A DNA stretch of 64,000 bases from the NCBI GenBank assembly GCA_963590075.1, contig CAVANK010000008.1:1-64000 (forward strand), in the 5' to 3' direction. The first letter of the stretch is position 1; every line of letters begins with the position of its first letter. The translations under genes were made by a program, and so were the position numbers. Under the pieces are notes generated by a model. The model was not told the origin of the DNA. It saw nothing but the letters and a program-made list of their open reading frames with translations, and searched no databases. Source of the DNA: CAG-475 sp963590075. GTDB taxonomy: Bacteria > Bacillota > Clostridia > Christensenellales > CAG-917. Positions 34,646 to 42,871 of the stretch are shown one piece after another.

Positions 34646-36040
34646 ATGACAAGCCATAACGGATATACATTTGGAAAAACCGTAAAACGTATATTTTTAA
34701 TTTTTGCCATAACTTGCTTGTCGATAACGACTGTTTGCTTGCTTTGCGCGTGCGATTCTGACGATGTAAACAACTTGTTTCAGCCTTCCGCTTTTATAAC
34801 TTTTGTCCTAAACAACGGTGAAGTGGATATAATTTGGCAATACGGCGACGCCGTGCCGACACCCGTGAAGGACGGATTTGAATTTTTATATTGGTGCACC
34901 GATATCGAATGTGAAAACAAAGCCGAAATAAATTTTGACGAAACCCCTAAAACGGATATTATTTTGTATGCCAAGTGGAAAGAATTGCTCGACCTTCAAG
35001 ACGTCGTGTTTGAAAATATGAGCGTCGTGTATGACGGGAACAAGCATTCCATTGCGGTCAATTTGCCGAGCGGTGCTTCTATCGAGTACGTCGGAGAGCA
35101 TGAATTTATAAATGTCGGCACTTATACCGTGAGCGCAATCGTTTCAAAAGACGGCTATAAAGATTTGAATAAGAGCGCAACGCTCACCATTGAAAAAGCA
35201 AAGATCGAAAAAGTTGAATTTGAAGACAAGACTATCGTTTGGGACGGTGAAAAACATAGCATTTTCGTGAGTACGGAACTTCCCGAAGAGATAAAAATCA
35301 CGTATACGGGTAACGGTATCGGCGATGTCGGCGAACATTTGGTTGTCGCACACTTTGACGTCGGCACGAATTATGAACAGATTGCCGAAGTCAGCGCGAT
35401 TTTGAAGATCGAACCGCTTATGCACACAGTTATTTTCGATTATGGTGACCGTACAGAAACGATTAAAGTCGAACACGGCAAAAACATAGAGAATCCACCG
35501 ACTCCTACGGCAAGAACGGGTTATATCGCGACGTGGGATAAGAGTCTCGAAAACGTAACTTCGGATATGACGGTTTCTATAAAATACACGCTTGCAACGT
35601 ACGATATCGTCTATAACTATGATTGCGACAAGACGGGGTGGACGTTGACTTATAATATGGAAACGGAAGTGATTTTGCCTGCCGCTACGAGAGATTATTA
35701 TGTATTTGACGGTTGGTATACCGCGGACGGAAAGAAAGTGGAAAAGATTGAAAGAGGCAGTGTCGGTGACATCGTTCTTTATGCCTCGTGGACGCCTATC
35801 GAATACAAGATTATTTTCCACGGTGAAATCGACGAATATATAAACGATACGAACAATAAGTACAATTCCGCTTTTACCGTTGAAAGCGAGACGTTTATTT
35901 TGTACGGCGCGACGAGACACGGTTACGTTTTCGCGGGTTGGTACGACAATCCCGAATGCGTCGGCGAACCGATAACCGCACGCGAAAAGGGCACGCACGG
36001 AGATTTGCACCTTTACGCAAAATGGGTGGAAGAGACTTGA
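34646..36040 (+). CDS. InlB-repeat lipoprotein
   Basis: A 464-residue predicted lipoprotein with a lysine/arginine-bearing N-terminus, a hydrophobic core and lipobox LLCAC (Cys36). An InlB B-type repeat follows (about 45-110), then two MBG-like (bacterial immunoglobulin-like) modules whose strands start VVFENMSVVYDGNKHSI and VEFEDKTIVWDGEKHSI, and three further InlB-type repeats up to the C-terminus (FDGWY...LYASW, FAGWY...LYAKW). No catalytic motif is visible; a cell-surface binding role is likely. It shares its repeat type with the larger LRR lipoprotein at 28.4 kb but has no LRRs. The ribosome site is weak. Confidence 0.8.
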   Translation: MTSHNGYTFGKTVKRIFLIFAITCLSITTVCLLCACDSDDVNNLFQPSAFITFVLNNGEVDIIWQYGDAVPTPVKDGFEFLYWCTDIECENKAEINFDETPKTDIILYAKWKELLDLQDVVFENMSVVYDGNKHSIAVNLPSGASIEYVGEHEFINVGTYTVSAIVSKDGYKDLNKSATLTIEKAKIEKVEFEDKTIVWDGEKHSIFVSTELPEEIKITYTGNGIGDVGEHLVVAHFDVGTNYEQIAEVSAILKIEPLMHTVIFDYGDRTETIKVEHGKNIENPPTPTARTGYIATWDKSLENVTSDMTVSIKYTLATYDIVYNYDCDKTGWTLTYNMETEVILPAATRDYYVFDGWYTADGKKVEKIERGSVGDIVLYASWTPIEYKIIFHGEIDEYINDTNNKYNSAFTVESETFILYGATRHGYVFAGWYDNPECVGEPITAREKGTHGDLHLYAKWVEET

Positions 36041-36135
36041 TAGTCGTTTTTGCATCGAAGAGTTTTGCCGTAGTCCTATAAATTTCAAAAAGACTTTGGC
36101 ATATTTTGTCCTTTTGGTATTCGTTAAATAAAATA

Positions 36136-36164
36136 TTGCCATAGAAGTTGCGGAGTGGTATAAT
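36136..36164 (+). promoter_or_regulatory. Promoter of aminopeptidase P gene
   Basis: TTGCCA (36136-36141) and TATAAT (36159-36164) with an exact 17-bp spacer, about 30 bases before the start codon. Confidence 0.6.
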
Positions 36165-36194
36165 ACAAAAAAATAAATAGTTTCTAGGCGAAAG

Positions 36195-37952
36195 ATGAAA
36201 AGAGATATTGAAAAATTGCAAGAGTTCGTAAAAGACGGCGGAATCGACGCATATATCGTGTTTACGAGCGACGATCACGGCAGTGAATACGTCGTGGACC
36301 ACTTCAAAACGCGTGAGTTTCTTTGCGGATTTACGGGAAGCGCGGGCACTCTCGTGGTGACGAGAGACGGCGCGTATCTGTGGACGGACGGAAGATATTT
36401 TATCCAAGCGGCGGAGCAACTCAAAGCAACGGATACCGTGCTCATGAAAGCGGGCGAAGAGGGTGTGCCGTCTATTTTCGAGTTTGTGAAAAAACTTTCC
36501 GACATGCCCAAAATCGCATTTGATTTTTGTACGGCTACGGTTGAATTCGTCGAAGCGTTGAAAAAAAGCGTCAAGGGCGTTGAAATCGTCGATTGCGGTG
36601 AAATTATTGACCGTATTTGGCAAGATCGTCCCGAAGTCGCGCCTACGAAGGCGTGGTTTTTGCCCGATAACGCGACGGGTGAGAGCGTAAAAAGCAAGAT
36701 TGAAAACTTGCAAAAAGACCTTGAAAAACAAGGTTGCGAATACGCGCTCGTGTCCTCGCTTGATGATATTGCGTGGCTTTTCAATATGCGTGGAAGCGAT
36801 ATAGAGTACAATCCCGTCAATTACGCGTACGCAATCGTGTCCAAGGACGGCGCGACGTTGTTTATAGACGATAGAAAACTCGATGCGAAATGCAATAAAA
36901 TTCTTGCGGAAAACGATATAAACGTATTGCCGTATAGCGACGTTTACGGCGTGGTTTCGCAAATAGAGGGAAGAGTGCTTATCGACAAGGAAAAGACCAA
37001 TTACGCACTGTTTTCTCGCATAAAGGACGTCAAAGAGACGGAAGCTTTCCCCACGACCGTGAGAAAGGCAATCAAGAACGCGGTCGAGATAAAAAATATG
37101 AAAAAAGCGCACGTCGAGGACGGCGTTGCGGTGCTCAAATTTATGCGTTATCTCAAAGAGAACGCGGGCAAAGAGATTATGAGCGAGATTTCGCTTGCGG
37201 ACAAACTCGAAGCGTTTAGAAGAGAAAGCAGAAACTTCCTCGACCTCAGTTTCGACACCATTTGCGGATACGCTTCAAACGGCGCAATCGTGCATTATTC
37301 CGCAACTCCCGAGACGGACAAAGTCGTTGAAAACAAGGGATTGCTCCTCGTCGACAGCGGTGCGCAATACCGCTACGGCACGACGGATATAACCCGTACG
37401 TTTGCGATGGGAAAGGTTACGAATGAGGAAAAGCGCGCTTTTACCATCGTGCTTAAATCGCATATCGCACTTGCAAGAGCGACGTTCCCCAAAGGAACGA
37501 CGGGCGCACGCCTCGATATGATTTCGAGAGCGCCGATGTACGCTTACGGTATGGACTTCAAGCACGGCACGGGACACGGCGTTGGATATTTGCTCAACGT
37601 TCACGAAGGACCGCAAAATATCTCACCGAGAGCGTTTACGCCCAAATACGCAGTTTTGCCGGGAATGATTACGTCCAACGAACCCGGATTTTACGAGGAA
37701 GGCAAGTTTGGTATAAGACACGAAAATCTCGTGCTTTGCGTGGAAAAGGAAAAGACGGAATACGGCACGTTTTGCGCATTCGAGACGATAACGCTCGTGC
37801 CTTTCGACCTTGACGCAATAGACGTAAAACTGCTTGACGAGGGTGACAAAGCGTGGCTCAACGCATATCATAAGAGCGTGCGCAAGACCATCGGCAAGTA
37901 CCTCGTCGGCAAAGATTTGAAGTTCCTCGAAAGAGCGACGAGAGAAATCTGA
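36195..37952 (+). CDS. pepP: Xaa-Pro aminopeptidase (M24B family)
   Basis: A 585-residue three-domain aminopeptidase P that removes N-terminal residues preceding proline. Two creatinase-like domains precede the pita-bread metallopeptidase domain (from about 310). All five metal ligands can be seen: Asp in LLVDSGAQ, Asp in TTDITRTF, His in GTGHGVG, Glu in TSNEPGFY and Glu in IRHENL. The length and the GHGVGYLLNVHEGP signature match the long, eukaryote-like XPNPEP type. No signal peptide, so cytosolic. Ends at a clear terminator 40 bp downstream. Confidence 0.93.
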   Translation: MKRDIEKLQEFVKDGGIDAYIVFTSDDHGSEYVVDHFKTREFLCGFTGSAGTLVVTRDGAYLWTDGRYFIQAAEQLKATDTVLMKAGEEGVPSIFEFVKKLSDMPKIAFDFCTATVEFVEALKKSVKGVEIVDCGEIIDRIWQDRPEVAPTKAWFLPDNATGESVKSKIENLQKDLEKQGCEYALVSSLDDIAWLFNMRGSDIEYNPVNYAYAIVSKDGATLFIDDRKLDAKCNKILAENDINVLPYSDVYGVVSQIEGRVLIDKEKTNYALFSRIKDVKETEAFPTTVRKAIKNAVEIKNMKKAHVEDGVAVLKFMRYLKENAGKEIMSEISLADKLEAFRRESRNFLDLSFDTICGYASNGAIVHYSATPETDKVVENKGLLLVDSGAQYRYGTTDITRTFAMGKVTNEEKRAFTIVLKSHIALARATFPKGTTGARLDMISRAPMYAYGMDFKHGTGHGVGYLLNVHEGPQNISPRAFTPKYAVLPGMITSNEPGFYEEGKFGIRHENLVLCVEKEKTEYGTFCAFETITLVPFDLDAIDVKLLDEGDKAWLNAYHKSVRKTIGKYLVGKDLKFLERATREI

Positions 37953-37990
37953 AAGAAAAAGAAAAACGCAAAATCAATATTTTGACAATC

Positions 37991-38019
37991 CAAAAAGCAG
38001 GCATCAAGCCTGCTTTTTG
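37991..38019. terminator. Terminator after pepP
   Basis: CAAAAAGCAGGC (37991-38002) and GCCTGCTTTTTG (38008-38019) form a 12-bp perfect stem with a 5-base loop and T5 in the stem base. Confidence 0.85.
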
Positions 38020-38147
38020 CGTTGCTTGCGCTAAATTGCTTTCAATTTGACATCTTTGCCTAAAAGGGCAAAACGCAAGCCGATCGAAATGCGCTTGGCT
38101 ACGTCGAGCCGAGAGTGAAATCCGCTTTTGAAAATGCTTTTTCGATA

Positions 38148-38176
38148 TTGCAAAACTTATTAAAAGATATTATAAT
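38148..38176 (+). promoter_or_regulatory. Promoter of the M20 peptidase gene
   Basis: TTGCAA (38148-38153) and TATAAT (38171-38176), 17-bp spacer, 30 bases before the start codon. Confidence 0.6.
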
Positions 38177-38206
38177 ATCATCATAAAACAATAAGGAAGA
38201 AAAATT

Positions 38207-39616
38207 ATGTTGCTTACAACTATGCTTATCCGCACGCTTTTGTGCAAGCCCAAAGAGATTGACGCCGGTGAATACAAGGCAAGAGAGTTTGACAAAGACG
38301 TCATTGCAAAGCACTTGTCCGAGGCAGTGCAAATCCCCACCGTGTCAATGGTAGGAGAGTTTGAGGGCGTTGACAAGCCGTTCCACGACTATCACGCGTG
38401 GCTTGAAAAGACCTATCCGCTCATTCACGCAACGGCACAAAAGACGGTCATCAACAATTACAGTCTCGTGTATCGCTTCAAGGGCAAAAATCCCGAGTTG
38501 TTGCCGGGCGCGTTTCTTGCGCACCAAGACGTAGTTCCCGCACCCAAAGAGGGTTGGGATTACGAGCCGTTCGGCGGTACGATTGACGACGGATTTATTT
38601 GGGGACGCGGAACGCAAGATATGAAAGGCACGATGATTTCCTTGCTCGAAGCAATGGAAAAACTGCTCTCGGAAGGGTGGCAACCGGAAAGAGACGTGTA
38701 TTTCTGCTTCGGTCACGACGAAGAAGCGTGGACGGAAGAAGGTGCGGCGCATATTTGCAAATGGTTTCAAGAGCAAAATATCAAGCTCGAATACATCATC
38801 GACGAGGGTGGTACGATTATCGACGGCAAGATGATAGGTGAGGACAAGTTGTTCGGTCTTATCGCAACGTGCGAAAAGGGCAATATGAATATGACTTTGA
38901 CCGTCGAAAAGGCGGGCGGACACGCTTCCAACCCCAAGAAACCGTCTGCAGCGGCAATTATGGGCAAGGCACTCGTCAAACTCGACAAGCACCCGATGCC
39001 GAGCAAATGGACGCCCGCTACAAAGCAAACGTTCAAACTCATTGCGCCTCACGTGAAATTCCCGTTCAGATTTATCCTCGTAAACAGAGATATCTTGAGC
39101 CCGTTGCTCAAGTTTGTGTTTAAGAAGATATCTCTCACCAACGCTCTCATATCCACGACGTTTGCGCAAACTATGCTTCACGGAAGCGACGCAGAGAACG
39201 TCATTCCGCCCAAGGTTACGGCAAATATCAACACTCGTATAATCACGGGCGTTACCAGTGACGAAGTGCTTGCATACACGCAAAAATTGCTCGGCAAAGA
39301 CGTAAAAGTGGAAAGACACGGCAAAGGCACGGAAGCAACCGCAGTATCTCCCATCGACGTCAAACCGTGGCACGACCTCAACGTTGCCATCAAGCAAATT
39401 TTCCCGACGATGGTCACCGCTCCGTATATGTTTATCGCCAACAGCGACAGTCGTTATTATGGTGAAGTGTGCGACAACATCTACCGCTTCACACCCTTCC
39501 TTATGACGCTTGAAGACCAAAAGCGTATACACGCAATCAACGAGCGCGTAAGCATCGACGCAATGGAAAAGGCAACGCAATTCTTTGCACAATGCCTCGA
39601 AGTTATGAACAAATAA
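38207..39616 (+). CDS. M20-family peptidase, PM20D1 / carboxypeptidase-S type
   Basis: A 469-residue zinc-dependent M20 amidohydrolase. Metal and catalytic residues occur in HQDVVPAPKEGWDYEPF, GRGTQDMKG and HDEEAWTEEGA, and VDEGGTII is in its usual place; the dimerisation domain is present. Overall it resembles carboxypeptidase S and mammalian PM20D1, which hydrolyse or form N-acyl amino acids, but bacterial members are generally peptidases and the substrate cannot be told. The hydrophobic N-terminus (MLLTTMLIRTLL) is short and may be a weak anchor. AAGGAAG lies before the start. Confidence 0.85.
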   Translation: MLLTTMLIRTLLCKPKEIDAGEYKAREFDKDVIAKHLSEAVQIPTVSMVGEFEGVDKPFHDYHAWLEKTYPLIHATAQKTVINNYSLVYRFKGKNPELLPGAFLAHQDVVPAPKEGWDYEPFGGTIDDGFIWGRGTQDMKGTMISLLEAMEKLLSEGWQPERDVYFCFGHDEEAWTEEGAAHICKWFQEQNIKLEYIIDEGGTIIDGKMIGEDKLFGLIATCEKGNMNMTLTVEKAGGHASNPKKPSAAAIMGKALVKLDKHPMPSKWTPATKQTFKLIAPHVKFPFRFILVNRDILSPLLKFVFKKISLTNALISTTFAQTMLHGSDAENVIPPKVTANINTRIITGVTSDEVLAYTQKLLGKDVKVERHGKGTEATAVSPIDVKPWHDLNVAIKQIFPTMVTAPYMFIANSDSRYYGEVCDNIYRFTPFLMTLEDQKRIHAINERVSIDAMEKATQFFAQCLEVMNK

Positions 39617-39636
39617 CGCCAAATCAAAAATCTTTT

Positions 39637-39673
39637 CACCGCAAGGCAATCAAATGCGTTGCGGTGTTTTTTT
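39637..39673 (+). terminator. Terminator after the M20 peptidase gene
   Basis: CACCGCAA (39637-39644) pairs with TTGCGGTG (39659-39666), followed directly by T7. Confidence 0.85.
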
Positions 39674-39687
39674 GCCGTTATCGGCAA
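39672..39687. promoter_or_regulatory. Palindromic operator-like site 1 upstream of fic
   Basis: TTGCCGTTATCGGCAA, two inverted TTGCCG half-sites around a 4-bp centre. Its exact reverse complement recurs at 39725-39740, and a half-site at 39777 lies in the promoter spacer. The repeated spacing and the HTH domain of the downstream protein suggest autoregulation. Confidence 0.6.
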
Positions 39688-39724
39688 TAAAACTGTATTT
39701 TATTTACAAAACAACCTATATATA

Positions 39725-39740
39725 TTGCCGATAACGGCAA
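39725..39740. promoter_or_regulatory. Palindromic operator-like site 2 upstream of fic
   Basis: TTGCCGATAACGGCAA, the exact reverse complement of site 1, 53 bp further on (start to start). It ends 28 bases before the -35 box of the fic promoter. Confidence 0.6.
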
Positions 39741-39768
39741 AAATACGTAGATTAATTTGAAATAAAAC

Positions 39769-39797
39769 TTTACTTTTTGCCGATAAGCGTATATAAT
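39769..39797 (+). promoter_or_regulatory. fic promoter containing an operator half-site
   Basis: TTTACT (39769-39774) and TATAAT (39792-39797) with an exact 17-bp spacer. The spacer holds TTGCCGATAA (39777-39786), one arm of the palindromes upstream. The predicted first transcribed base coincides with the ATG at 39804 and there is no ribosome site, so the message may be leaderless. Confidence 0.55.
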
Positions 39798-39803
39798 ATG
39801 ACT

Positions 39804-40697
39804 ATGAAATATTTATCGGTAAGCGAAATAGCAAAAGAGTGGAATATATCCGAAAGAAGCGTGCGCAACTATTGCAGTACCGGCAAAATCGACGGCGTGT
39901 TCTTGACGGGCAAGACGTGGAATATACCTTGCGACGCACAAAAACCGAGCAGAGCAAAACGCAAGAGCAAAGCAAGTCGCTCGTTGTCGGAAGTTTTACG
40001 TGCGGAAAAGGCAAACGGCGTTTCGGACGGTATTTATAATAAAATTCAAATCGAATTGACGTACAACTCAAACCATATAGAAGGAAGCGAGTTGTCTTAC
40101 GAGCAGACTCGTTATATTTTTGAAACCAACACCGTTACCGCGGATATGGGCAAAAATCTCAACGTCGACGACATAATCGAGACCGCCAATCATTTTAAGT
40201 GCATAGATATGGTTATCGACAACGCAAATTATAAATTGTCCGAAAACTTTATAAAAACGTTGCACAAGACGCTCAAAAGCGGTACTAGCGCCGGCAGATT
40301 GTCGCGGTTCAACGTGGGCGAGTACAAAAAAATGCCAAACGAGGTCGACGGGAAAGAGACCGTTGCGCTCGATAAAGTTGCGGAAAGAATAGAAGCACTT
40401 CTTGACGAATACAACGCGCGCAAAACGCCTACGATCGACGACGTTTTGGATTTTCACCAAAGATTTGAGAGCATACAACCTTTCCAAGACGGGAACGGAA
40501 TAGTGGGAAGATTGTTGCTTTTCAAAGAGTGTTTGAGGCTCGATATCGTGCCGTTCATTATAGACGAAGACTTGAAAACGTTCTATTATCGCGGACTCGA
40601 AGAGTGGGGTAACGATAGAGTGTATTTGAGAGGTACGTGCCTTTGCGCGCAAGATAAGTTCAAAAAGTATCTTGATTATTTCCAAATTGAATATTAA
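39804..40697 (+). CDS. HTH-Fic family protein with altered Fic motif
   Basis: A 297-residue protein: an N-terminal helix-turn-helix of MerR/excisionase style (about 1-45, LSVSEIAKEWNISERSVRNYC), a basic linker, and a Fic domain. The Fic signature HPFxDGNGRxxR reads QPFQDGNGIVGR at 225-236, so the catalytic His is Gln225 and the first Arg is Ile233. The inhibitory-helix motif is intact (SNHIEG, 89-94). Fic proteins normally transfer AMP to targets; this one is probably inactive as an AMP transferase or uses other chemistry, and may act as a DNA-binding regulator. Palindromic sites lie in its own promoter. Possibly leaderless. Confidence 0.8.
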   Translation: MKYLSVSEIAKEWNISERSVRNYCSTGKIDGVFLTGKTWNIPCDAQKPSRAKRKSKASRSLSEVLRAEKANGVSDGIYNKIQIELTYNSNHIEGSELSYEQTRYIFETNTVTADMGKNLNVDDIIETANHFKCIDMVIDNANYKLSENFIKTLHKTLKSGTSAGRLSRFNVGEYKKMPNEVDGKETVALDKVAERIEALLDEYNARKTPTIDDVLDFHQRFESIQPFQDGNGIVGRLLLFKECLRLDIVPFIIDEDLKTFYYRGLEEWGNDRVYLRGTCLCAQDKFKKYLDYFQIEY

Positions 40698-40786
40698 ACC
40701 GATATAAACAAAATATGAAAAATATTTCATATTCGTTGACGCCAAAATCGGGAAGTGATATATTTTTGGTGAAGGAGGCAGACGAT

Positions 40787-41047
40787 ATGATTGAAATCAG
40801 TATGAAAGTTGACGGTATGCAGTGCGGTATGTGCGAGTCGCACGTCAACGATGCGGTGAGAAAATCCGCAAACGTCAAAAAAGTTAAGTCATCGCATGTG
40901 GCAAATTCAACGGTAGTTGTGGCTGAGGACGACGTGGACGTAAACGCCATTAAGCAAGGCATTGAAAAAGAAGGCTACGTCGTGTCCGACGTCGAGGTGA
41001 AATCGTATCAAAAGAAAGGATTTTTTGCGTCGTTGTTCAAAAAATAA
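40787..41047 (+). CDS. Heavy-metal-associated (HMA) domain protein
   Basis: An 86-residue protein with one HMA fold (about 1-68). The metal-binding motif is MQCGMCESHV, the CxxC that binds Cu(I) or similar ions in copper chaperones, and the domain ends KEGYVVSDVEV. A short basic, aromatic tail (KKGFFASLFKK) follows. The ATG at 40787 has AAGGAGG nine bases upstream; an earlier in-frame ATG at 40715 lacks a ribosome site. No copper ATPase gene is nearby, so the partner is not evident. Confidence 0.85.
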   Translation: MIEISMKVDGMQCGMCESHVNDAVRKSANVKKVKSSHVANSTVVVAEDDVDVNAIKQGIEKEGYVVSDVEVKSYQKKGFFASLFKK

Positions 41048-41068
41048 TAGATAAAGAAGCAAAAAGGC

Positions 41069-41097
41069 AAAACCGCTTGCAAGTCGAGCGGTTTTTT
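41069..41097 (+). terminator. Terminator after the HMA gene
   Basis: AAAACCGCT (41069-41077) pairs with AGCGGTTTT (41087-41095) and T6 closes the run, 22 bases past the stop. Confidence 0.85.
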
Positions 41098-41120
41098 GAC
41101 GGAAATTTTCAAATTTTTGC

Positions 41121-41147
41121 ATAAGCGTACCCGACCGCTCATAGAGT
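41121..41147 (+). promoter_or_regulatory. Sigma-E-type promoter of spoIVA
   Basis: ATA at 41121-41123 is followed after exactly 16 bp by CATAGAGT (41140-41147), close to the mother-cell sigma-E pattern ATA-N16-CATACANT. This fits known mother-cell expression of spoIVA. Confidence 0.5.
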
Positions 41148-41172
41148 ATAGCAAACCAAGTTGGAGGAGTTT

Positions 41173-42651
41173 ATGGATAAATTTGACCTTTATCGAGACA
41201 TAGCGTCACGAACGGGCGGAGACGTATACGTCGGAGTGGTTGGTCCCGTACGCACGGGTAAATCGACGCTCATCAAACAAGTGATGCAACAATTTGTGGT
41301 TGACGGAATTGTCAATGCCGACGAACGCAGTCGCGCGATAGACGAAATTCCTCAATCCGCGGACGGAAATACGATTATGACCACGCAACCGCGCTTCGTG
41401 CCTAACGAGGCGGTCAGAGTGTCGGTGGGTGATAATATTGCCGTCAATATGAGGCTTATAGATTGCGTCGGGTATCTCGTGGACGGAGCGCTCGGCGCAG
41501 AGGAAGACGGCAAGGAACGTATGGTGTCCACGCCGTGGTCGGACGAGGATATGCCGTTTTCAAAGGCAGCGGAAATCGGCACGCAAAAGGTCATAAAAGA
41601 GCATAGCACCATTGCGCTTGCGGTGACGACGGACGGAAGTTTCGGCAATATTCCGCGTGAAGACTATGTCAAAGCGGAAGAAAGAGTGGTGAGCGAACTT
41701 AAAGAGTGTAAAAAACCGTTTGCAATCGTTCTCAACGTTGCGGACGAAAACTCTCAAAGCGCGCAAAAACTCAAAGATGAACTTGCCAAAAAGTACGACG
41801 CACCCGTCGTCGTCAAGAACGCGCTCACTATGAAAGAGAGCGATATCAGCGAGATTTTGGAGACGATTTTGCTTGAATTCAGCGTCAAAATCATCGATTT
41901 CGATTTGCCTCGTTGGGTGCAAGCGTTGCCTCTCGACAACGACGTCGTAAAGGAACTTATCGAAAGCGTCAGAAGAATGGCGGACGACGTCGACAAGATG
42001 AAAGACTACGACAAAATCGACGGATATTTTGAAAATGCGGACTATTGGCAACAGCCTTTGTCAATCGGCCTAGACGCCGGCAAGGGCAGAGTGCAAGTGG
42101 ATATGAAGCCCAAAGACGGCGTGTTCTTTAAGGTTGCAAGCACGGAGTGCGGTATAGATATCGAGGACGATTTCGATTTGCTCACAGAGCTCAAAGCACT
42201 TTGCAAGGGTAGGGACAAAATCCAAAAACTTCAATCGGCAATGGAGCAAGTGGAAACGCTCGGCTACGGCATCGTTATGCCCACTATGGACGAGATCGAA
42301 TTGCAAGAACCTCAAATCTTGCACCAAGGTCAACAATACGGCGTAAAACTCAAAGCAAGCGCACCGTCCTTGCATATAATGAAAGTCAACGTCGAAACGG
42401 AAGTAAGCCCCATCGTCGGCAGTGAACAACAGAGCAAAGACTTGGTTGACAGTATGCTACTCGATTTTGAAAACGACAAGCAGGCGATTTGGGACACCAA
42501 CATCTTCGGACGCTCGCTTTCGACGCTCGTTGCGGACGGCATCAACAACAAGTTGCAGACCGTGCCCACCGATGCGGAACAGAAGTTGCGCAAGACTCTC
42601 GGACGCATCGTCAACGAAGGCAAGGGCGGAGTGATTTGCATCTTGCTGTAA
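41173..42651 (+). CDS. spoIVA: Stage IV sporulation protein A
   Basis: A 492-residue SpoIVA, the morphogenetic ATPase that polymerises on the forespore surface and forms the base of the spore coat. The Walker A is GPVRTGKST near residue 24, the N-terminal TRAFAC-like domain contains DCVGY and STPWSDEDMPF, and the protein ends in the conserved GGVICILL used for contact with SpoVM and the membrane. Length equals the B. subtilis protein. The ATG at 41173 has GGAGGAG upstream; an in-frame TTG at 41161 is upstream of that site. This is the clearest sign that the organism forms endospores. Confidence 0.97.
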   Translation: MDKFDLYRDIASRTGGDVYVGVVGPVRTGKSTLIKQVMQQFVVDGIVNADERSRAIDEIPQSADGNTIMTTQPRFVPNEAVRVSVGDNIAVNMRLIDCVGYLVDGALGAEEDGKERMVSTPWSDEDMPFSKAAEIGTQKVIKEHSTIALAVTTDGSFGNIPREDYVKAEERVVSELKECKKPFAIVLNVADENSQSAQKLKDELAKKYDAPVVVKNALTMKESDISEILETILLEFSVKIIDFDLPRWVQALPLDNDVVKELIESVRRMADDVDKMKDYDKIDGYFENADYWQQPLSIGLDAGKGRVQVDMKPKDGVFFKVASTECGIDIEDDFDLLTELKALCKGRDKIQKLQSAMEQVETLGYGIVMPTMDEIELQEPQILHQGQQYGVKLKASAPSLHIMKVNVETEVSPIVGSEQQSKDLVDSMLLDFENDKQAIWDTNIFGRSLSTLVADGINNKLQTVPTDAEQKLRKTLGRIVNEGKGGVICILL

Positions 42652-42702
42652 TGCGCGACAATAACTCGAAAACAAGACTTTAAGTCATCGTTTGAAAAGA
42701 AT

Positions 42703-42745
42703 AAAGTGCGGAAATCGAAATCAATAGGTTTCCGCACTTTATTTT
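42703..42745 (+). terminator. Terminator after spoIVA
   Basis: AAAGTGCGGAAA (42703-42714) and TTTCCGCACTTT (42729-42740) form a 12-bp perfect stem followed by ATTTT. Confidence 0.85.
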
Positions 42746-42823
42746 AGCAAAGACCGTTGCACATATAATGATATATTTTTATCGTGAACAATTCACAAGA
42801 GCGCATAGTTAAGTCCTTTGGTA

Positions 42824-42851
42824 TTGACAAGATATACTGTTGTGATATAAT
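42824..42851 (+). promoter_or_regulatory. Consensus promoter of the membrane protein gene
   Basis: TTGACA (42824-42829) and TATAAT (42846-42851), both perfect consensus, with a 16-bp spacer. The leader would be only about 14 bases. Confidence 0.65.
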
Positions 42852-42871
42852 CGAGTTTAATGGGGGAAAAT

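Noticed and set aside
35895..37112. 405-codon open frame on the minus strand
   Set aside because: Antisense to aminopeptidase P and the lipoprotein end; a codon-bias shadow with no motif or ribosome site.
38207..39616. Functional link between the PM20D1-like peptidase and the acyl operon
   Set aside because: PM20D1 acts on N-acyl amino acids, but this gene has its own promoter and terminator about 7 kb away, and most bacterial M20 enzymes are peptidases.
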